Below, piece after piece: positions 51,475 through 61,682 of a stretch of DNA of 64,000 nucleotides. Within the stretch, counting starts at the first letter, position 1. Each line of letters begins with the position of its first letter. A program made the position numbers and the translations under genes. The notes below the pieces were generated by a model. It was not told the origin of the DNA. It made no database searches and worked only from the letters and a program-made list of their open reading frames with translations. Origin of the DNA: Lacticaseibacillus hulanensis (GTDB taxonomy: Bacteria > Bacillota > Bacilli > Lactobacillales > Lactobacillaceae); the NCBI RefSeq assembly GCF_004010095.1, contig NZ_RRYD01000007.1, forward strand, positions 30,286 to 94,285, written 5' to 3'.

Positions 51475-52398
51475 CTATTTAATTTTTTTGGCAATGTAAA
51501 TCGGCCGATTCTTAACTTCCAAGAAGATGCGCCCGATGTAACGACCTAGAACACCAATTGCTAGTAGCTGGAGACCGCCAATCATCAGAAAGATGGAAAC
51601 CATTGATGGCCACCCAGAAGTTGGATCACCATAAATTAAGGCACGGATGACAATGAATACTAAGGCAAGTAAAGAACCAACGAAACTTGCAAATCCTACC
51701 CAAGACACGAACTCAAGCGGTACATCGGAAAAGTCTACGATGCCGTCAATTGAGTAGTGCAACAAGTTACTAAAGCTCCAACTGGTTTTACCATATTTTC
51801 GCTCGACATTAGTGTATGGTAGATATTTCGCGTTGAATCCAACCCATCCGAAAATCCCCTTACTAAAACGGGTGTTCTCAGTCATTGAAAGAATCGATTG
51901 AACGACTTGTTTGGTCATGATGCGAAAATCACGAGCACCTGGGATGATGGGTGTTTCGCTAATTTTATTGATTATTTTGTAGAACATATTCGAGAAGAAT
52001 GAACGGATTTTTGTTTCACCCTTCCGGTCAACTCGGGCGGCACCAACCATGTCGTAACCGTCTTCAATGTTCTTTAGCATTTCAGGTAACATTGAAGGCG
52101 GATCCTGTAGGTCTGCATCCATGACGGCATACAAGTCTGCATCTGCATTTACTAGGCCGGCATACATGGCTGCCTCTTTGCCGAATGAGCGAGATAAATC
52201 AATGTAATGAATATCAGAATACTTGGATTGCAGATTTTCTACTTCGATGAGTGTTCTGTCAACTGAGCCATCATTAATAAACCACACAATTAAGCTGTAG
52301 TTTGGAAGACCGGCAAAAATGGTTTGCAACTCGCTATATATTAGTGGTACGTTTTTTTCTTCGTTATGGCATGGGATAATGATTGCGACTCTTTTCAT
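51475..52398 (-). CDS. GT2 undecaprenyl-phosphate glycosyltransferase, GtrB/DPM1-like
   Basis: 307 residues. The N-terminal GT-A domain has IIPCHNEEKN, NDGSVDRT, SRSFGKEAAMYAGL, VMDADLQDPP (DxD) and GARDFRIM/FGWVGF motifs of polyprenyl-phosphate glycosyltransferases. Two C-terminal membrane helices lie at about 232-254 and 266-290. It should load a sugar onto undecaprenyl phosphate on the inner face; a GtrA-like flippase encoded at 61.7 kb could move it outward for attachment to teichoic acid. The ATG at 52398 starts the domain directly. Transcribed divergently from the rest of the locus. Confidence 0.92.
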   Translation of the reverse strand: MKRVAIIIPCHNEEKNVPLIYSELQTIFAGLPNYSLIVWFINDGSVDRTLIEVENLQSKYSDIHYIDLSRSFGKEAAMYAGLVNADADLYAVMDADLQDPPSMLPEMLKNIEDGYDMVGAARVDRKGETKIRSFFSNMFYKIINKISETPIIPGARDFRIMTKQVVQSILSMTENTRFSKGIFGWVGFNAKYLPYTNVERKYGKTSWSFSNLLHYSIDGIVDFSDVPLEFVSWVGFASFVGSLLALVFIVIRALIYGDPTSGWPSMVSIFLMIGGLQLLAIGVLGRYIGRIFLEVKNRPIYIAKKIK

Positions 52399-52643
52399 TA
52401 GTGACTGCCTCTCTGTGATTGTTATTATGCTTACATGCTGAGCTTACCCTGAACGTACTGGTATTACAAGCAATCTCAATAGCCTGACGAACTATGTTTG
52501 TGCAATTGACGTTATTCATAATGTTACTGCACGACTGAGCTATTATAGATTGATACCAGTTAAATATGGTGATGTACTGACATGAACTATAGTAACGCGT
52601 AGTTAACATTTATCAAAATTACGTCGCACTAAGCAACGCAATT

Positions 52644-52672
52644 TTGAAACATCACTAGTAAAAGCATATTAT
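52644..52672 (+). promoter_or_regulatory. Sigma-A promoter of the cell-envelope locus
   Basis: TTGAAA at 52644-52649 and TATTAT at 52667-52672 with a 17-base spacer, about 48 bases before the ATG of the first glycosyltransferase gene. The remainder of the 52399-52719 gap is AT-rich without other features. Confidence 0.65.
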
Positions 52673-52719
52673 ATACTCAAGGTAGTAACTGTCCAAATTC
52701 ATTCGCAGGTAGGTGCCCT

Positions 52720-53958
52720 ATGAAACAGATTGCCTTAATCGGCTTTAACATCTTCGGAACTGGCGGAACCAGTCAGAGCAACATCAATTTAATTGAAGAA
52801 TTTACTGAGGCTGAGTATGCTGTTTCCTTTTACAACTTCATTCCGTTTGCTGAACGTGATGTGCGCCATCTAAAAAAAGAGATTCGGTCTGCAATGAACG
52901 TCGATTTTTTCCAGTTCAATCATTTAGATCGGATTGGCAATCCCGACTATATTTTCATTACAAGGGAAGATTTCTTCTGCTTAGCTCCCTATCTGCGGCA
53001 TGTAAGTAATGCAAAGATTATCGGTGAGATTCACGCACCGCTACCGATGGTCAACGAATCAGTGATGAAGCAATATTTACCATACATGTCATTCGTTCGC
53101 GTTGCTACGAAGTCGATTCAAGCTCAAATTGAACTGCACTATGATTATCACCGTGTTTTTGCGCAAACAGTTAGCTTAAAGCATGTCCGTGTAAGTAAAC
53201 ACGAGCACGAGACATCGTTGATTGAAAGGAACGGGAATGTTAATTTTGCTGTTCGTGCTCGTTTTGATGATGTTAAGGACATCACGTATGCGATTAATCT
53301 GATGGATTATCTGGTTAACAATCTTGGTCACCACAACTTTCGTTTATACATCACTGGAAGCGGCGCAGAAGGTAATAGCTACCATGAACTGATTCAAAAG
53401 TACAGTTTAAATCGTAACATAATCATTAACGGTAAAACACCAAGTGTACATGCGTATCTATCAACCTCAAGAATGGAAACATTTGGTTACTCCATCATCG
53501 AAGAATTCAGCACAGGGCATCCAGTTATTCTGTATCCTGGGGATGATGGAGTGCTGAAAGAGAACTTTGGACGGTTCAAAGATTGCGTATGGATTGTGAA
53601 GAATGTGAAGGACGATGCTGAGACTGTTCTTCAATTCGTTAAAAAGCAGCATAATGAGTCGGATTATCTGTTCAATTTAAATTTAATTCGCCAATTAAAA
53701 AATAACTACGTTGAGCAATTCGAAGCAAATACGTCTGGAGATGATTTGGCCAGTCGTGAGCAGAGCGATAACGTTTCTTTAAGGAACACACTGCGCACTG
53801 TTCGTAAAGGAATGCAATTGGATAAAATGTACTACTTACGACATGCTTATTATGCAGCGAAGAGAATACCACTTGTTGGTGCTTTACTCAGTCAGTCAGG
53901 ATTTCGTCAGCTGGGAATTAATATCGTTAGTGCTCTACGCGGGAAGAAACGTAAATGA
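52720..53958 (+). CDS. GT-B glycosyltransferase, GT4-like
   Basis: 412 residues. ALIGFNIFGTGGTSQSNINLI at the N terminus resembles the glycine-rich acceptor loop of GT-B enzymes. The second half carries RARFDDVKDITYAINLMDYL, LYITGSGAEG and the donor-binding STSRMETFGYSIIEEFSTGHPVI region with EFG and E residues spaced as in GT4 retaining enzymes. The last 80 residues are an unrecognised basic extension. It probably decorates or extends teichoic acid. The AT-rich composition matches the following tag genes, and it has its own promoter. Specificity unknown. Confidence 0.82.
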   Translation: MKQIALIGFNIFGTGGTSQSNINLIEEFTEAEYAVSFYNFIPFAERDVRHLKKEIRSAMNVDFFQFNHLDRIGNPDYIFITREDFFCLAPYLRHVSNAKIIGEIHAPLPMVNESVMKQYLPYMSFVRVATKSIQAQIELHYDYHRVFAQTVSLKHVRVSKHEHETSLIERNGNVNFAVRARFDDVKDITYAINLMDYLVNNLGHHNFRLYITGSGAEGNSYHELIQKYSLNRNIIINGKTPSVHAYLSTSRMETFGYSIIEEFSTGHPVILYPGDDGVLKENFGRFKDCVWIVKNVKDDAETVLQFVKKQHNESDYLFNLNLIRQLKNNYVEQFEANTSGDDLASREQSDNVSLRNTLRTVRKGMQLDKMYYLRHAYYAAKRIPLVGALLSQSGFRQLGINIVSALRGKKRK

Positions 53959-54027
53959 CTTGTTAGTACTAGCAATTCGACGCAGCAGGCAAACTAATTT
54001 GCTATGTTAGGTTATCAGTTGCTGGCG

Positions 54028-54036
54028 TGATATAAT
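54028..54036 (+). promoter_or_regulatory. tagD promoter, extended -10
   Basis: TGATATAAT at 54028-54036 is a perfect TGn-TATAAT element, 64 bases before the tagD ATG. GGAGGA lies 11 bases before that ATG. Confidence 0.65.
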
Positions 54037-54100
54037 ATCAAGGTATATCGAGTTGCTCAATATCAAGTTTATGAGTGACAATCAGGAGGATATTTAATTT

Positions 54101-54496
54101 ATGAAGCGTGTAATTACTTACGGAACATTTGACCTGTTGCACTACGGTCACATTGAATTACTCAAGCGTGCAAAGGCACTTGGCGACTACCTAGTGGTTG
54201 CACTTTCCACAGACGAGTTCAACTGGGAGAGCAAGCAGAAGAAGGCCTACTTCCCATACGAAAAACGTAAGGCATTGCTTGAAGCAATTCGTTACGTTGA
54301 TTTGGTTATCCCCGAAAAAGCATGGGACCAAAAAGTGAACGACATCAAGTTGTATCAAATTGACACGTTTGTAATGGGTGACGACTGGAAGGGTCAGTTT
54401 GACTTTGTAGCTGATGAAACTGATGCCGACGTAATCTACTTGCCACGTACTCCTGAAATTTCGACAACGAAAATCAAGAAGGATCTTAAGTTCTAA
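54101..54496 (+). CDS. tagD: Glycerol-3-phosphate cytidylyltransferase
   Basis: Makes CDP-glycerol from CTP and sn-glycerol 3-phosphate, the activated unit for poly(glycerol-phosphate) wall teichoic acid. 131 residues, the usual length. ITYGTFDLLHYGHIELLKRA carries the HxGH nucleotidyltransferase motif, with STDEFN and the late RTPEISTTKIK (RTxGxST-like) motif also present. It is the substrate supplier for the two TagF-like polymerases that follow. Confidence 0.97.
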   Translation: MKRVITYGTFDLLHYGHIELLKRAKALGDYLVVALSTDEFNWESKQKKAYFPYEKRKALLEAIRYVDLVIPEKAWDQKVNDIKLYQIDTFVMGDDWKGQFDFVADETDADVIYLPRTPEISTTKIKKDLKF

Positions 54497-54590
54497 TTCA
54501 GTATGGATAATACATGACGGTGGCTACGAACTCGAGAGAGGGTGTAGCCATTGTTGTTATATAGAATGTTTTGGTGGAGGATAGCCAGAG

Positions 54591-57068
54591 ATGTTAAGTA
54601 AGGTTAAGCGCGTACTGCAATTAGCACGTAAAGTTCCGCAAATACACTACGTTTCGTGTTATCGCGATGAATATGTTAAGCATACAGTACGTAAGGACAC
54701 GGTGTTAATTGAATCTACACACGGTGATGCCTTTTACGGTCACATGTACTATTTAACTCGCGATATGCACACACAGTACCCAAATCTGAAGATTAACCTC
54801 GCAATGCGCCCAGAACGAATTAAAAGTACAGAGTCACAATTGGAACAGATGGGTTTATCTGATGTACACGTGATTCCATATCTTGGTAAAGAATACTGCA
54901 TTCTTCTGGCCTCCGCCGAATATTTGTTTAATGATACATCGTTTTATGGTTTCTTCATCAAGCAGCCGTTTCAACATTACGTGAACATCTGGCATGGCAC
55001 TCCGCTTAAGTGTTTGGGCAAGGACGACGGCGATGTCCGTAACATGGGAAATGTACAGAAGAACTTCTACACCGCGGACAAGCTGATTGTTACGAACGAC
55101 TACACACGGCAGGCGATGATTCAGTCATTTAATCTTGAAGGTGTGATGCGGGGGAAGGTTGTCGTTGCACCAAGTCCACGTAACAGTGTGTTGCATAATC
55201 AAGATGTGCGCATGCATGTTCGGCAGCGATACGGCATCGGTGATCGAGAAGCCTTAGTATACATGCCAACTTGGCGCGGTGGTGTGTCTGCAGTTGATAA
55301 TAAGTCTGGCGAAATCACGCACCAGCTACAGTCGATGGATAAACGGCTGAATGATAACCAGATTCTTTACGTCAAGCTTCACCCATTTCAAGCAAAGTTG
55401 GAGCAGATAGACTTTACACCTTACAAGCATATTCAGCAATTTCCTGATGACGTGGAAAGTTATGAATTTCTGACAGGAACAGATGGTTTGATTACTGATT
55501 ATTCATCAATCATGTACGATTACATGAACACTGGTAAGCCAGTAGTTTTGTACGTCTACGATAAGGATGAATACTACGCAGAGCGCGGCTGTTACGAAGA
55601 TATCGACGACTATCCATTTCCTAAGTTCCATTCGCTGGAGGGACTTGGCGATTGGATTGAAAATGGTTCACGCGATGCAACCTATGGTGCTGAATTCAGC
55701 AGTCGTTTTATTGGTGCGGACAACATTAACGGGAGCCAGCAAGTCACCCAGTATGCAATCGAGAGTACCAAGGACTTTGGTGACGTTCAAATTGATGAGT
55801 ACATTCCATATAATGGCAAAGAAACTGTTGTTATCATGACCGGTAAAATGGTGATGAATGGGATTACCAGTGCTCTGATTAACACGTTGGATACTGTTGA
55901 TGTCACGAAGCGCAACTATGTCGTTTACGTGAAGCGCAACATGGTGGACGAAATCACCAAGGAACGGCTATTAGCATTGCCCGCAGGAGTTCAGTTCTAC
56001 ACCTCTGCAGCATTAACCGCCAATAATTTGTTCGAAAGAGTTGCGGGGGTGCTTTACCGCAAGTTCGAAAAAATTGGTGCAATGTTTGAACGAACTGCGG
56101 ATGCCTCTTATGCCCGTGAGTTTGAACGATTATTTGGGGCATTGAAGCCTAGTTCACTGATTCACTACACGGGTTATGAGCGAGCCTTTGCTGAGATGAT
56201 TTGTGCAATTCGCGATAAAGATGTTAAAACTTCGATTTATATGCATAACGATATGGTGGTTGAACATGCGAAGAAAGCCAGCAAGTTGAACTGGCGAATT
56301 CTGACTCGCGCGTACCATTATGCTGATAACGTGGTTTTCGTTAGCACAGCCCAGAAAGACACGTTCCTGAAGACTTTCCCTGAGATTGCTGATTCAGCTA
56401 AAGTTGTGGACAACTTTATTGGTAGTAAACAAGTACGGCAGAAGTCTGAAGTTCCGGTGGCTGACACACTCATTGATGTACCAATTGTTAATAACAACGG
56501 TGAAGAGATTGAAGCTGGCGAGCTTGGTCGAGTTAAGCAGCAACTAATAAATGACCTCGGCAATCCTAAATTAAAGATATTTATCAATATTGGTCGCTTA
56601 GCCGCACAGAAGAGCCAAGACCGACTGATTGCTGGATTCATTCCAGTTCATGAACAGTATCCAGATACCCGTTTAGTAATTGTCGGTTCGTACGGCGATA
56701 AGCAGAAGCAAATTGTTGATGCAATTGCGCAGTCTGGTTGTGCAGACAGCATCTGTTTGATTGGTGGGATGCCAAACCCGTACGCATTACTCGCCCAGAC
56801 AGACGCATTTGTGTTTACTTCGTTATATGAAGGCTTAGGTCTGGTTGTCTTTGAAGCTCTCGCGGTAGGTACTGATGTCATCACGGTCAATATTCCGGAA
56901 ACAGTGGCCATGCTTGATGAAGGTAACGCAAAGGTTGTGCCCAATAGTCAGAAGGGTATTACCACAGGCTGGTTAGAGTACATGCGTAATGGTTACGCTA
57001 AGACCGACTTTGATTTTCAGAAATGGGATGAAAAATCCAAGACGGAGTTCGACGAATTGTTCATTTAG
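54591..57068 (+). CDS. TagF/TagB-like glycerophosphotransferase fused to a GT4 glycosyltransferase (copy 1)
   Basis: 825 residues. Residues about 30-390 are a CDP-glycerol glycerophosphotransferase domain (NIWHGTPLKCLG near 130, VYMPTWRGG near 223, GLITDYSSIMYDYMNTGKP near 305). Residues about 420-825 form a GT4 domain (MVMNGITSALINTL as acceptor loop, NIGRLAAQKSQDRLI near 668, FTSLYEGLGLVVFEAL near 745). One chain could add both glycerol phosphate and a sugar, giving a mixed or glycosylated backbone. It has no membrane helices and probably sits on the inner membrane face. GGTGGAGG precedes ATG 54591. A paralogue of the same architecture lies at 59.2-61.7 kb. Confidence 0.88.
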   Translation: MLSKVKRVLQLARKVPQIHYVSCYRDEYVKHTVRKDTVLIESTHGDAFYGHMYYLTRDMHTQYPNLKINLAMRPERIKSTESQLEQMGLSDVHVIPYLGKEYCILLASAEYLFNDTSFYGFFIKQPFQHYVNIWHGTPLKCLGKDDGDVRNMGNVQKNFYTADKLIVTNDYTRQAMIQSFNLEGVMRGKVVVAPSPRNSVLHNQDVRMHVRQRYGIGDREALVYMPTWRGGVSAVDNKSGEITHQLQSMDKRLNDNQILYVKLHPFQAKLEQIDFTPYKHIQQFPDDVESYEFLTGTDGLITDYSSIMYDYMNTGKPVVLYVYDKDEYYAERGCYEDIDDYPFPKFHSLEGLGDWIENGSRDATYGAEFSSRFIGADNINGSQQVTQYAIESTKDFGDVQIDEYIPYNGKETVVIMTGKMVMNGITSALINTLDTVDVTKRNYVVYVKRNMVDEITKERLLALPAGVQFYTSAALTANNLFERVAGVLYRKFEKIGAMFERTADASYAREFERLFGALKPSSLIHYTGYERAFAEMICAIRDKDVKTSIYMHNDMVVEHAKKASKLNWRILTRAYHYADNVVFVSTAQKDTFLKTFPEIADSAKVVDNFIGSKQVRQKSEVPVADTLIDVPIVNNNGEEIEAGELGRVKQQLINDLGNPKLKIFINIGRLAAQKSQDRLIAGFIPVHEQYPDTRLVIVGSYGDKQKQIVDAIAQSGCADSICLIGGMPNPYALLAQTDAFVFTSLYEGLGLVVFEALAVGTDVITVNIPETVAMLDEGNAKVVPNSQKGITTGWLEYMRNGYAKTDFDFQKWDEKSKTEFDELFI

Positions 57069-57183
57069 AATTCCTTAACTTTGCGCTTACGTTAAAAAGC
57101 ATGTCCTGAAAAGACTTTGATTTCGAAAATAGGTATAATACAGAAGGCCTATGTTTTTGGCAACGGAAGGAGCTACAACAACC

Positions 57184-58272
57184 TTGGAAAAGAAGCTCAA
57201 AATTCGTGCTCGCTTTTTGACTAAAGAGTACGACATGATGAAAACTAAGAGCGATATGCTCAAAACTCTAATTCCATTTGGCAACACGAATATAAAACAG
57301 TTTTGGGCGCTGAAGGGCGTCAGTTTTGATGTGTATGAAGGCGATAGTGTCGGGATTGTTGGACTCAATGGTGGTGGTAAATCAACACTGCTGAACATTG
57401 TGTCTCAGATCATTCCACCAACTTCGGGTGAGCTTGAAGTTAACGGGAATACCAACATCATCTCAGTCGGCGCGGGGCTTAATGGTAACCTGACTGGTCG
57501 TGAGAACATCGTGATGAAGTGTGAAATGTTGGGTATGTCCAACGCGGACATTGATGCGAAGATGGAGGATATCATCAATTTTTCCGGTGACCAAGTCATT
57601 AAGAAAATTGATCAGCCAGTTAAGACCTATTCTAGTGGGATGAAGAGCCGTCTTGGCTTTAGTGTTCTGGTACATCAGGACCCAGACATTTTGATTATTG
57701 ACGAAGCGCTTAGTGTTGGTGATGCGCCGTTCTTCCAAAAGGGTGTTGCCCGGATGAAGGCGTTTAAGGAACAGGGCAAAACTATTCTGTTTGTTAGTCA
57801 CAGCATCAGTCAAGTTAAAGAACTTTGCGATAAAGTTATTTGGATTGACCACGGCCGTGTAGTTATGGAAGGCGACGCCGATGACGTTCTGCCTAAATTT
57901 GAAGAATTCCAGCTGACTTACAACAAGAAGTCTAAGGCGGAACGTGCAAAAATCACTCATGAATCTGGACGTGACTTCAGTCTCGATGAATTACGTGAAG
58001 AAAATCCTGGAGAACCAGAAGAGCTTTTCCAGAAGAAACTTTATGATCAGCCGTTCACGTGGTTCACAAAGGCTGTACTGAGTTTGTTAACCATAATCTT
58101 GGCATTCACGATTGGCGCGGATTTGAAGGCTGTTCCATTACGAACCGCGATTTTACATCCATTCTCAGTGTTTGCATTTCACTGGTTTATCTTGCTAGTC
58201 GTTATCCTTGTTTTCTTGATGACGTTTGGCATTGTTACGCGTAAAAGAAAAGAAAGGCATGTACTCGACTGA
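57184..58272 (+). CDS. tagH: Teichoic acid export ABC transporter, ATP-binding subunit
   Basis: Energises export of undecaprenyl-linked teichoic acid through TagG. About 362 residues: an ABC domain with Walker A GLNGGGKST near residue 60, the signature YSSGMKSRLGF, Walker B ILIIDEALSVGD and the H-loop VSHS, then a C-terminal extension with two hydrophobic segments, as in TagH. ATG 57151 is in frame, but a TATAAT at 57134-57139 would leave it no leader. TTG 57184 has GGAAGGAG 11 bases upstream and is preferred, though the start is not certain. Its stop overlaps the tagG start (ATGA). Confidence 0.92.
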   Translation: MEKKLKIRARFLTKEYDMMKTKSDMLKTLIPFGNTNIKQFWALKGVSFDVYEGDSVGIVGLNGGGKSTLLNIVSQIIPPTSGELEVNGNTNIISVGAGLNGNLTGRENIVMKCEMLGMSNADIDAKMEDIINFSGDQVIKKIDQPVKTYSSGMKSRLGFSVLVHQDPDILIIDEALSVGDAPFFQKGVARMKAFKEQGKTILFVSHSISQVKELCDKVIWIDHGRVVMEGDADDVLPKFEEFQLTYNKKSKAERAKITHESGRDFSLDELREENPGEPEELFQKKLYDQPFTWFTKAVLSLLTIILAFTIGADLKAVPLRTAILHPFSVFAFHWFILLVVILVFLMTFGIVTRKRKERHVLD

Positions 58273-59090
58273 TGAAGGAAGCATGGCTAGTATTACTAGA
58301 ACAGTTTAAAAACCTTGGGATTATTAATCGACTTGCCAAGTACGATGAAAAATCAACGTTCCAAGCGCACATTTTAGGGATGGTTTGGCAGATTCTGGAT
58401 CCATTAATTAATATTAGTATTTATTGGTTCGTCTTCGGAACAATCATGTATGCTAACCGATTAATGGATGGGTACAAGTACATTGTGTGGTTGCTTCCCG
58501 GATTCATCGCATGGCAGTTTATGCGTTCAGAAATTCTGGGTGCCAGTAAGAGCATGGTTAACCGGGTGCAGATGGTTAGCAAGATGCAGTTCCCTGTATC
58601 AACAATTCCAAGCATGACTCTGGCTAACCAGCTAATTAACTATTGGTGGATGCTGGGTATTAGCGTCATCATCATGTTTGCCTACCATGTACGTCCATCA
58701 CTATATTGGTTGGAATTCTTCTATTACTTCATCTGTATGATTGCGTTTCTGTATGCAATGGGGCTCGTAACGTCAACGATTACTGTCATTGTACGTGACT
58801 TCCACACATTGCTGAACAGTGCCATGCAGTTGATGTTCTGGGTCAGTGGTACTATCTTTAACTTTGAGATTAATGATACAGTTAAGGTACACCCAATCAT
58901 CATTCGGATTATTGAAATTAATCCGTTTTACTACATCATTGACGGTATGCGTGATGCCTTTCTGGGACGAGCGTGGTTCTTCCACGACGTTAAGGCAATG
59001 GTGATTTTCTGGACGATTGTGGCATTGCTATGGATACTTGGTAGTCACATTCATCTGAAGTTCCGTAGCCGTTTCATTGATTACATTTAG
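58272..59090 (+). CDS. tagG: Teichoic acid export ABC transporter, permease subunit
   Basis: 272 residues with six membrane helices of the ABC-2 polysaccharide exporter type. LGMVWQILDPLINISIYWFVFG in the first helix, GFIAWQFMRSEILGASKSM and a C-terminal EINPFYYIIDGMRDAFLGRAWF motif are typical of TagG. It forms the channel with TagH, with which it is translationally coupled. A weak hairpin (ACACGCCG/CGGCGTGT, 59101-59123) follows, without a good U tract. Confidence 0.95.
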   Translation: MKEAWLVLLEQFKNLGIINRLAKYDEKSTFQAHILGMVWQILDPLINISIYWFVFGTIMYANRLMDGYKYIVWLLPGFIAWQFMRSEILGASKSMVNRVQMVSKMQFPVSTIPSMTLANQLINYWWMLGISVIIMFAYHVRPSLYWLEFFYYFICMIAFLYAMGLVTSTITVIVRDFHTLLNSAMQLMFWVSGTIFNFEINDTVKVHPIIIRIIEINPFYYIIDGMRDAFLGRAWFFHDVKAMVIFWTIVALLWILGSHIHLKFRSRFIDYI

Positions 59091-59162
59091 AGCTTATACG
59101 ACACGCCGAGTTGCACGGCGTGTTGTGTTGTACATAGACTGTAGTGATTAGGGGTAAATATT

Positions 59163-61655
59163 GTGGATATTAAGGGTGTCGCAGCAAGTTATATCAGAAA
59201 CGTAACGAACGTTCAGTTCTCACGACGGATGGATTACACACGTGCATACAACAAGTTCGATGTGAAGGACAATGTTCTCTTCTTCGAATCATTCTTTGGT
59301 TCCAATATGAGTGATAATCCACTTGCTTTGTTTAAGTATCTTTTCGAACGTGATACAAGTAAGAAGTATACGTACGTCTGGGCTTTACAGAAATTTGAAA
59401 ACAACGGGTATTACGATTACTACTCTAAGTTCTCTAACGTGAAATTTGTTAAGCCACACACAGACGACTACTACCGTTACCTTTCTTCAAGTAAATACAT
59501 CATCTGCAATGTCACATTGCCCAATTACTTCATTAAAAAAGAAAACCAGGTTTACCTGAACACATGGCATGGGACGCCACTCAAAACCTTGGGTAAAGAA
59601 ATGGCTGGTGAAATCACGCAGAACTACAATGTTCAACGTAATTTCTTCCAGACTGACTACTTGTTGTCGCAAAACTCTTTCACCACCGATAAATTAGTAT
59701 ACTCGTACGATATTGATGGTATCTATCGAGGCAAGGTGCTTGAATCTGGTTACCCACGAATTGACCAGATTTTTGGCGGCTTTGATATGATCGTTCGAGA
59801 TAAGGCCCTTAGTGTACTCAATATTGACGCAAGCAAGAAGACAATTCTTTATGCGCCAACGTGGCGTGGGGAGAATAACTCGGTCAATGATACGGTGTCT
59901 GATTTTATCGACAAGATTAAGGGTATCGCCAATCAAATTGACGCTACCAAGTATCAGATTTTAATCAAGGTTCATCCACAGATGGCACAGTACATGACTG
60001 ATTTCGGAAGTGATGCTGTGAAGATTGTACCAACATGGGTGGATGCTTGTGAACTTCTGGGAAAAGTGGATGTTTTAATTACCGATTACAGCAGTATCTT
60101 CTTTGACTACTTGGTAACGAACAAGCCGATTATTTTCTACATGTACGATAAGGAAGAGTATCTCCAGAACCGTGGGGTTTATTTTGACTTCTCCAAACTT
60201 CCAGGTAGTATTTGTACTACTGAATCTGAAGTTGCTAACCAAATTATGAATTTTGACCAAATTATTCCAAATCATAAGGAAATCATCGACGACTTCGTAC
60301 AGAAGTTTGTTAGCCACGATGATGGACACGTATCAAAAAGGGTTATTGACCGTCTATTTAATGGCCAACAGTCTGATGCCATTAAGGAAGAATCATTCAA
60401 TAATGGGAAGCCAAACGTTGTGCTTTATAGTGGGGCGTTATTGAACAATGGAATTACTTCGTCAATTGTAAACCTATCTCACAGCTTCGATTACTCGAAG
60501 TACAACCTAATTATTGCAGATAAGAATGTCGCTAACGATGATTTCACGTTCAACGCTCGGCGGATTGATAAGCGTGCACACATTATTTACCGTGGTGGTG
60601 GGATGGACCTAACGTATGGCGAATGGATTACTTATCACCGTCTGTTTACCCATTCAATAGTTCAGAATGTCAACAAGCACCGAGTATTTGTAAAGCGTGA
60701 ATGGCGGCGACTTCTTGGTGACACGCAGATAGATGTCGGTATTGAGTTCAGTGGTTATTCACCATTCTGGTCATATTTGATGGCATTCTCTGATGCACGC
60801 AAAAAAGTCATCTTCCAGCACAATGACATGAAGGCTGAAATTGAAAAAGTTGTACAAGGTAAAGCTGTCCATGAAAAGACGTTGTCTACCATCTTCAGTC
60901 TGTATCGTTACTTCACAAATATTGCTTGCGTTGGTAATTCAACACTTCAATTGAACAAGCAAAATTTGAAGCAATACACCGATGCTGATCAATTTAAATT
61001 TGTACCGAACCTTTTGAACAAGGATGCGCTATTTGCCCACCGCAAGCATGCCAAGCTCAAGCAAGTAGAATTGTTCGGTAACCAGTATTTGGTTGATACG
61101 GATAAGCCAGACTTTGGTCGTCTTGATATTAATGGCGTATCTGCAATGTCCAAAAATGGGATTAACTTCATCAATATCGGCCGTTTGTCTCCAGAAAAGG
61201 CACAGGATCGCTTGATTCGTGCATTTGCTAGGTTCATTAGGCAGGTTGAAGGTAACCACAAACTGTACATCGTTGGTTCCGGCTTGGATGAGCAGAATTT
61301 GAAGTCACTTGCACTTTCATTTGGCTTAGATGATTCTGTCGTATTTGTCGGTCAGACGCCACATGCAATGGAACTACTTGATGCTGCAGATTGTTTTGTG
61401 TTTTCGTCAACGCATGAAGGTCAGCCGATGACCTTGCTTGAATGTCTAGCATTGGGTAAGCCGATTGTTGCAACTGACATTCCGGGTAACCGCTCTGTGC
61501 TGGATGGAACAGATGCAACAATTGTTGATGATAGCGAACAGGGTGTACTTGACGGAATGATGGCATACGCCAACAATCAAGTTCAAGTATCTAATTTTAG
61601 TGTTGACACATACAACGAGAATGCTAAAAAGGTATTTGCTGAATTAATTGAGTAA
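59163..61655 (+). CDS. TagF/TagB-like glycerophosphotransferase fused to a GT4 glycosyltransferase (copy 2)
   Basis: 830 residues with the same two-domain plan as the 54.6 kb gene. The glycerophosphotransferase domain has NTWHGTPLKTLGKEM near residue 137, LYAPTWRGE near 228 and VLITDYSSIFFDYLVTNKP near 305. The GT4 domain has LLNNGITSSIVNLS near 430, NIGRLSPEKAQDRLIRAF near 675 and FSSTHEGQPMTLLECLALGKPIV near 745. The two proteins are clearly diverged, so they probably act on different acceptors or sugars, for example primer versus polymer. GTG 59163 is preceded by AGGGG 8 bases away. Confidence 0.88.
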   Translation: MDIKGVAASYIRNVTNVQFSRRMDYTRAYNKFDVKDNVLFFESFFGSNMSDNPLALFKYLFERDTSKKYTYVWALQKFENNGYYDYYSKFSNVKFVKPHTDDYYRYLSSSKYIICNVTLPNYFIKKENQVYLNTWHGTPLKTLGKEMAGEITQNYNVQRNFFQTDYLLSQNSFTTDKLVYSYDIDGIYRGKVLESGYPRIDQIFGGFDMIVRDKALSVLNIDASKKTILYAPTWRGENNSVNDTVSDFIDKIKGIANQIDATKYQILIKVHPQMAQYMTDFGSDAVKIVPTWVDACELLGKVDVLITDYSSIFFDYLVTNKPIIFYMYDKEEYLQNRGVYFDFSKLPGSICTTESEVANQIMNFDQIIPNHKEIIDDFVQKFVSHDDGHVSKRVIDRLFNGQQSDAIKEESFNNGKPNVVLYSGALLNNGITSSIVNLSHSFDYSKYNLIIADKNVANDDFTFNARRIDKRAHIIYRGGGMDLTYGEWITYHRLFTHSIVQNVNKHRVFVKREWRRLLGDTQIDVGIEFSGYSPFWSYLMAFSDARKKVIFQHNDMKAEIEKVVQGKAVHEKTLSTIFSLYRYFTNIACVGNSTLQLNKQNLKQYTDADQFKFVPNLLNKDALFAHRKHAKLKQVELFGNQYLVDTDKPDFGRLDINGVSAMSKNGINFINIGRLSPEKAQDRLIRAFARFIRQVEGNHKLYIVGSGLDEQNLKSLALSFGLDDSVVFVGQTPHAMELLDAADCFVFSSTHEGQPMTLLECLALGKPIVATDIPGNRSVLDGTDATIVDDSEQGVLDGMMAYANNQVQVSNFSVDTYNENAKKVFAELIE

Positions 61656-61682
61656 ACGCCGCGAAAATTATGGAGACGTAGT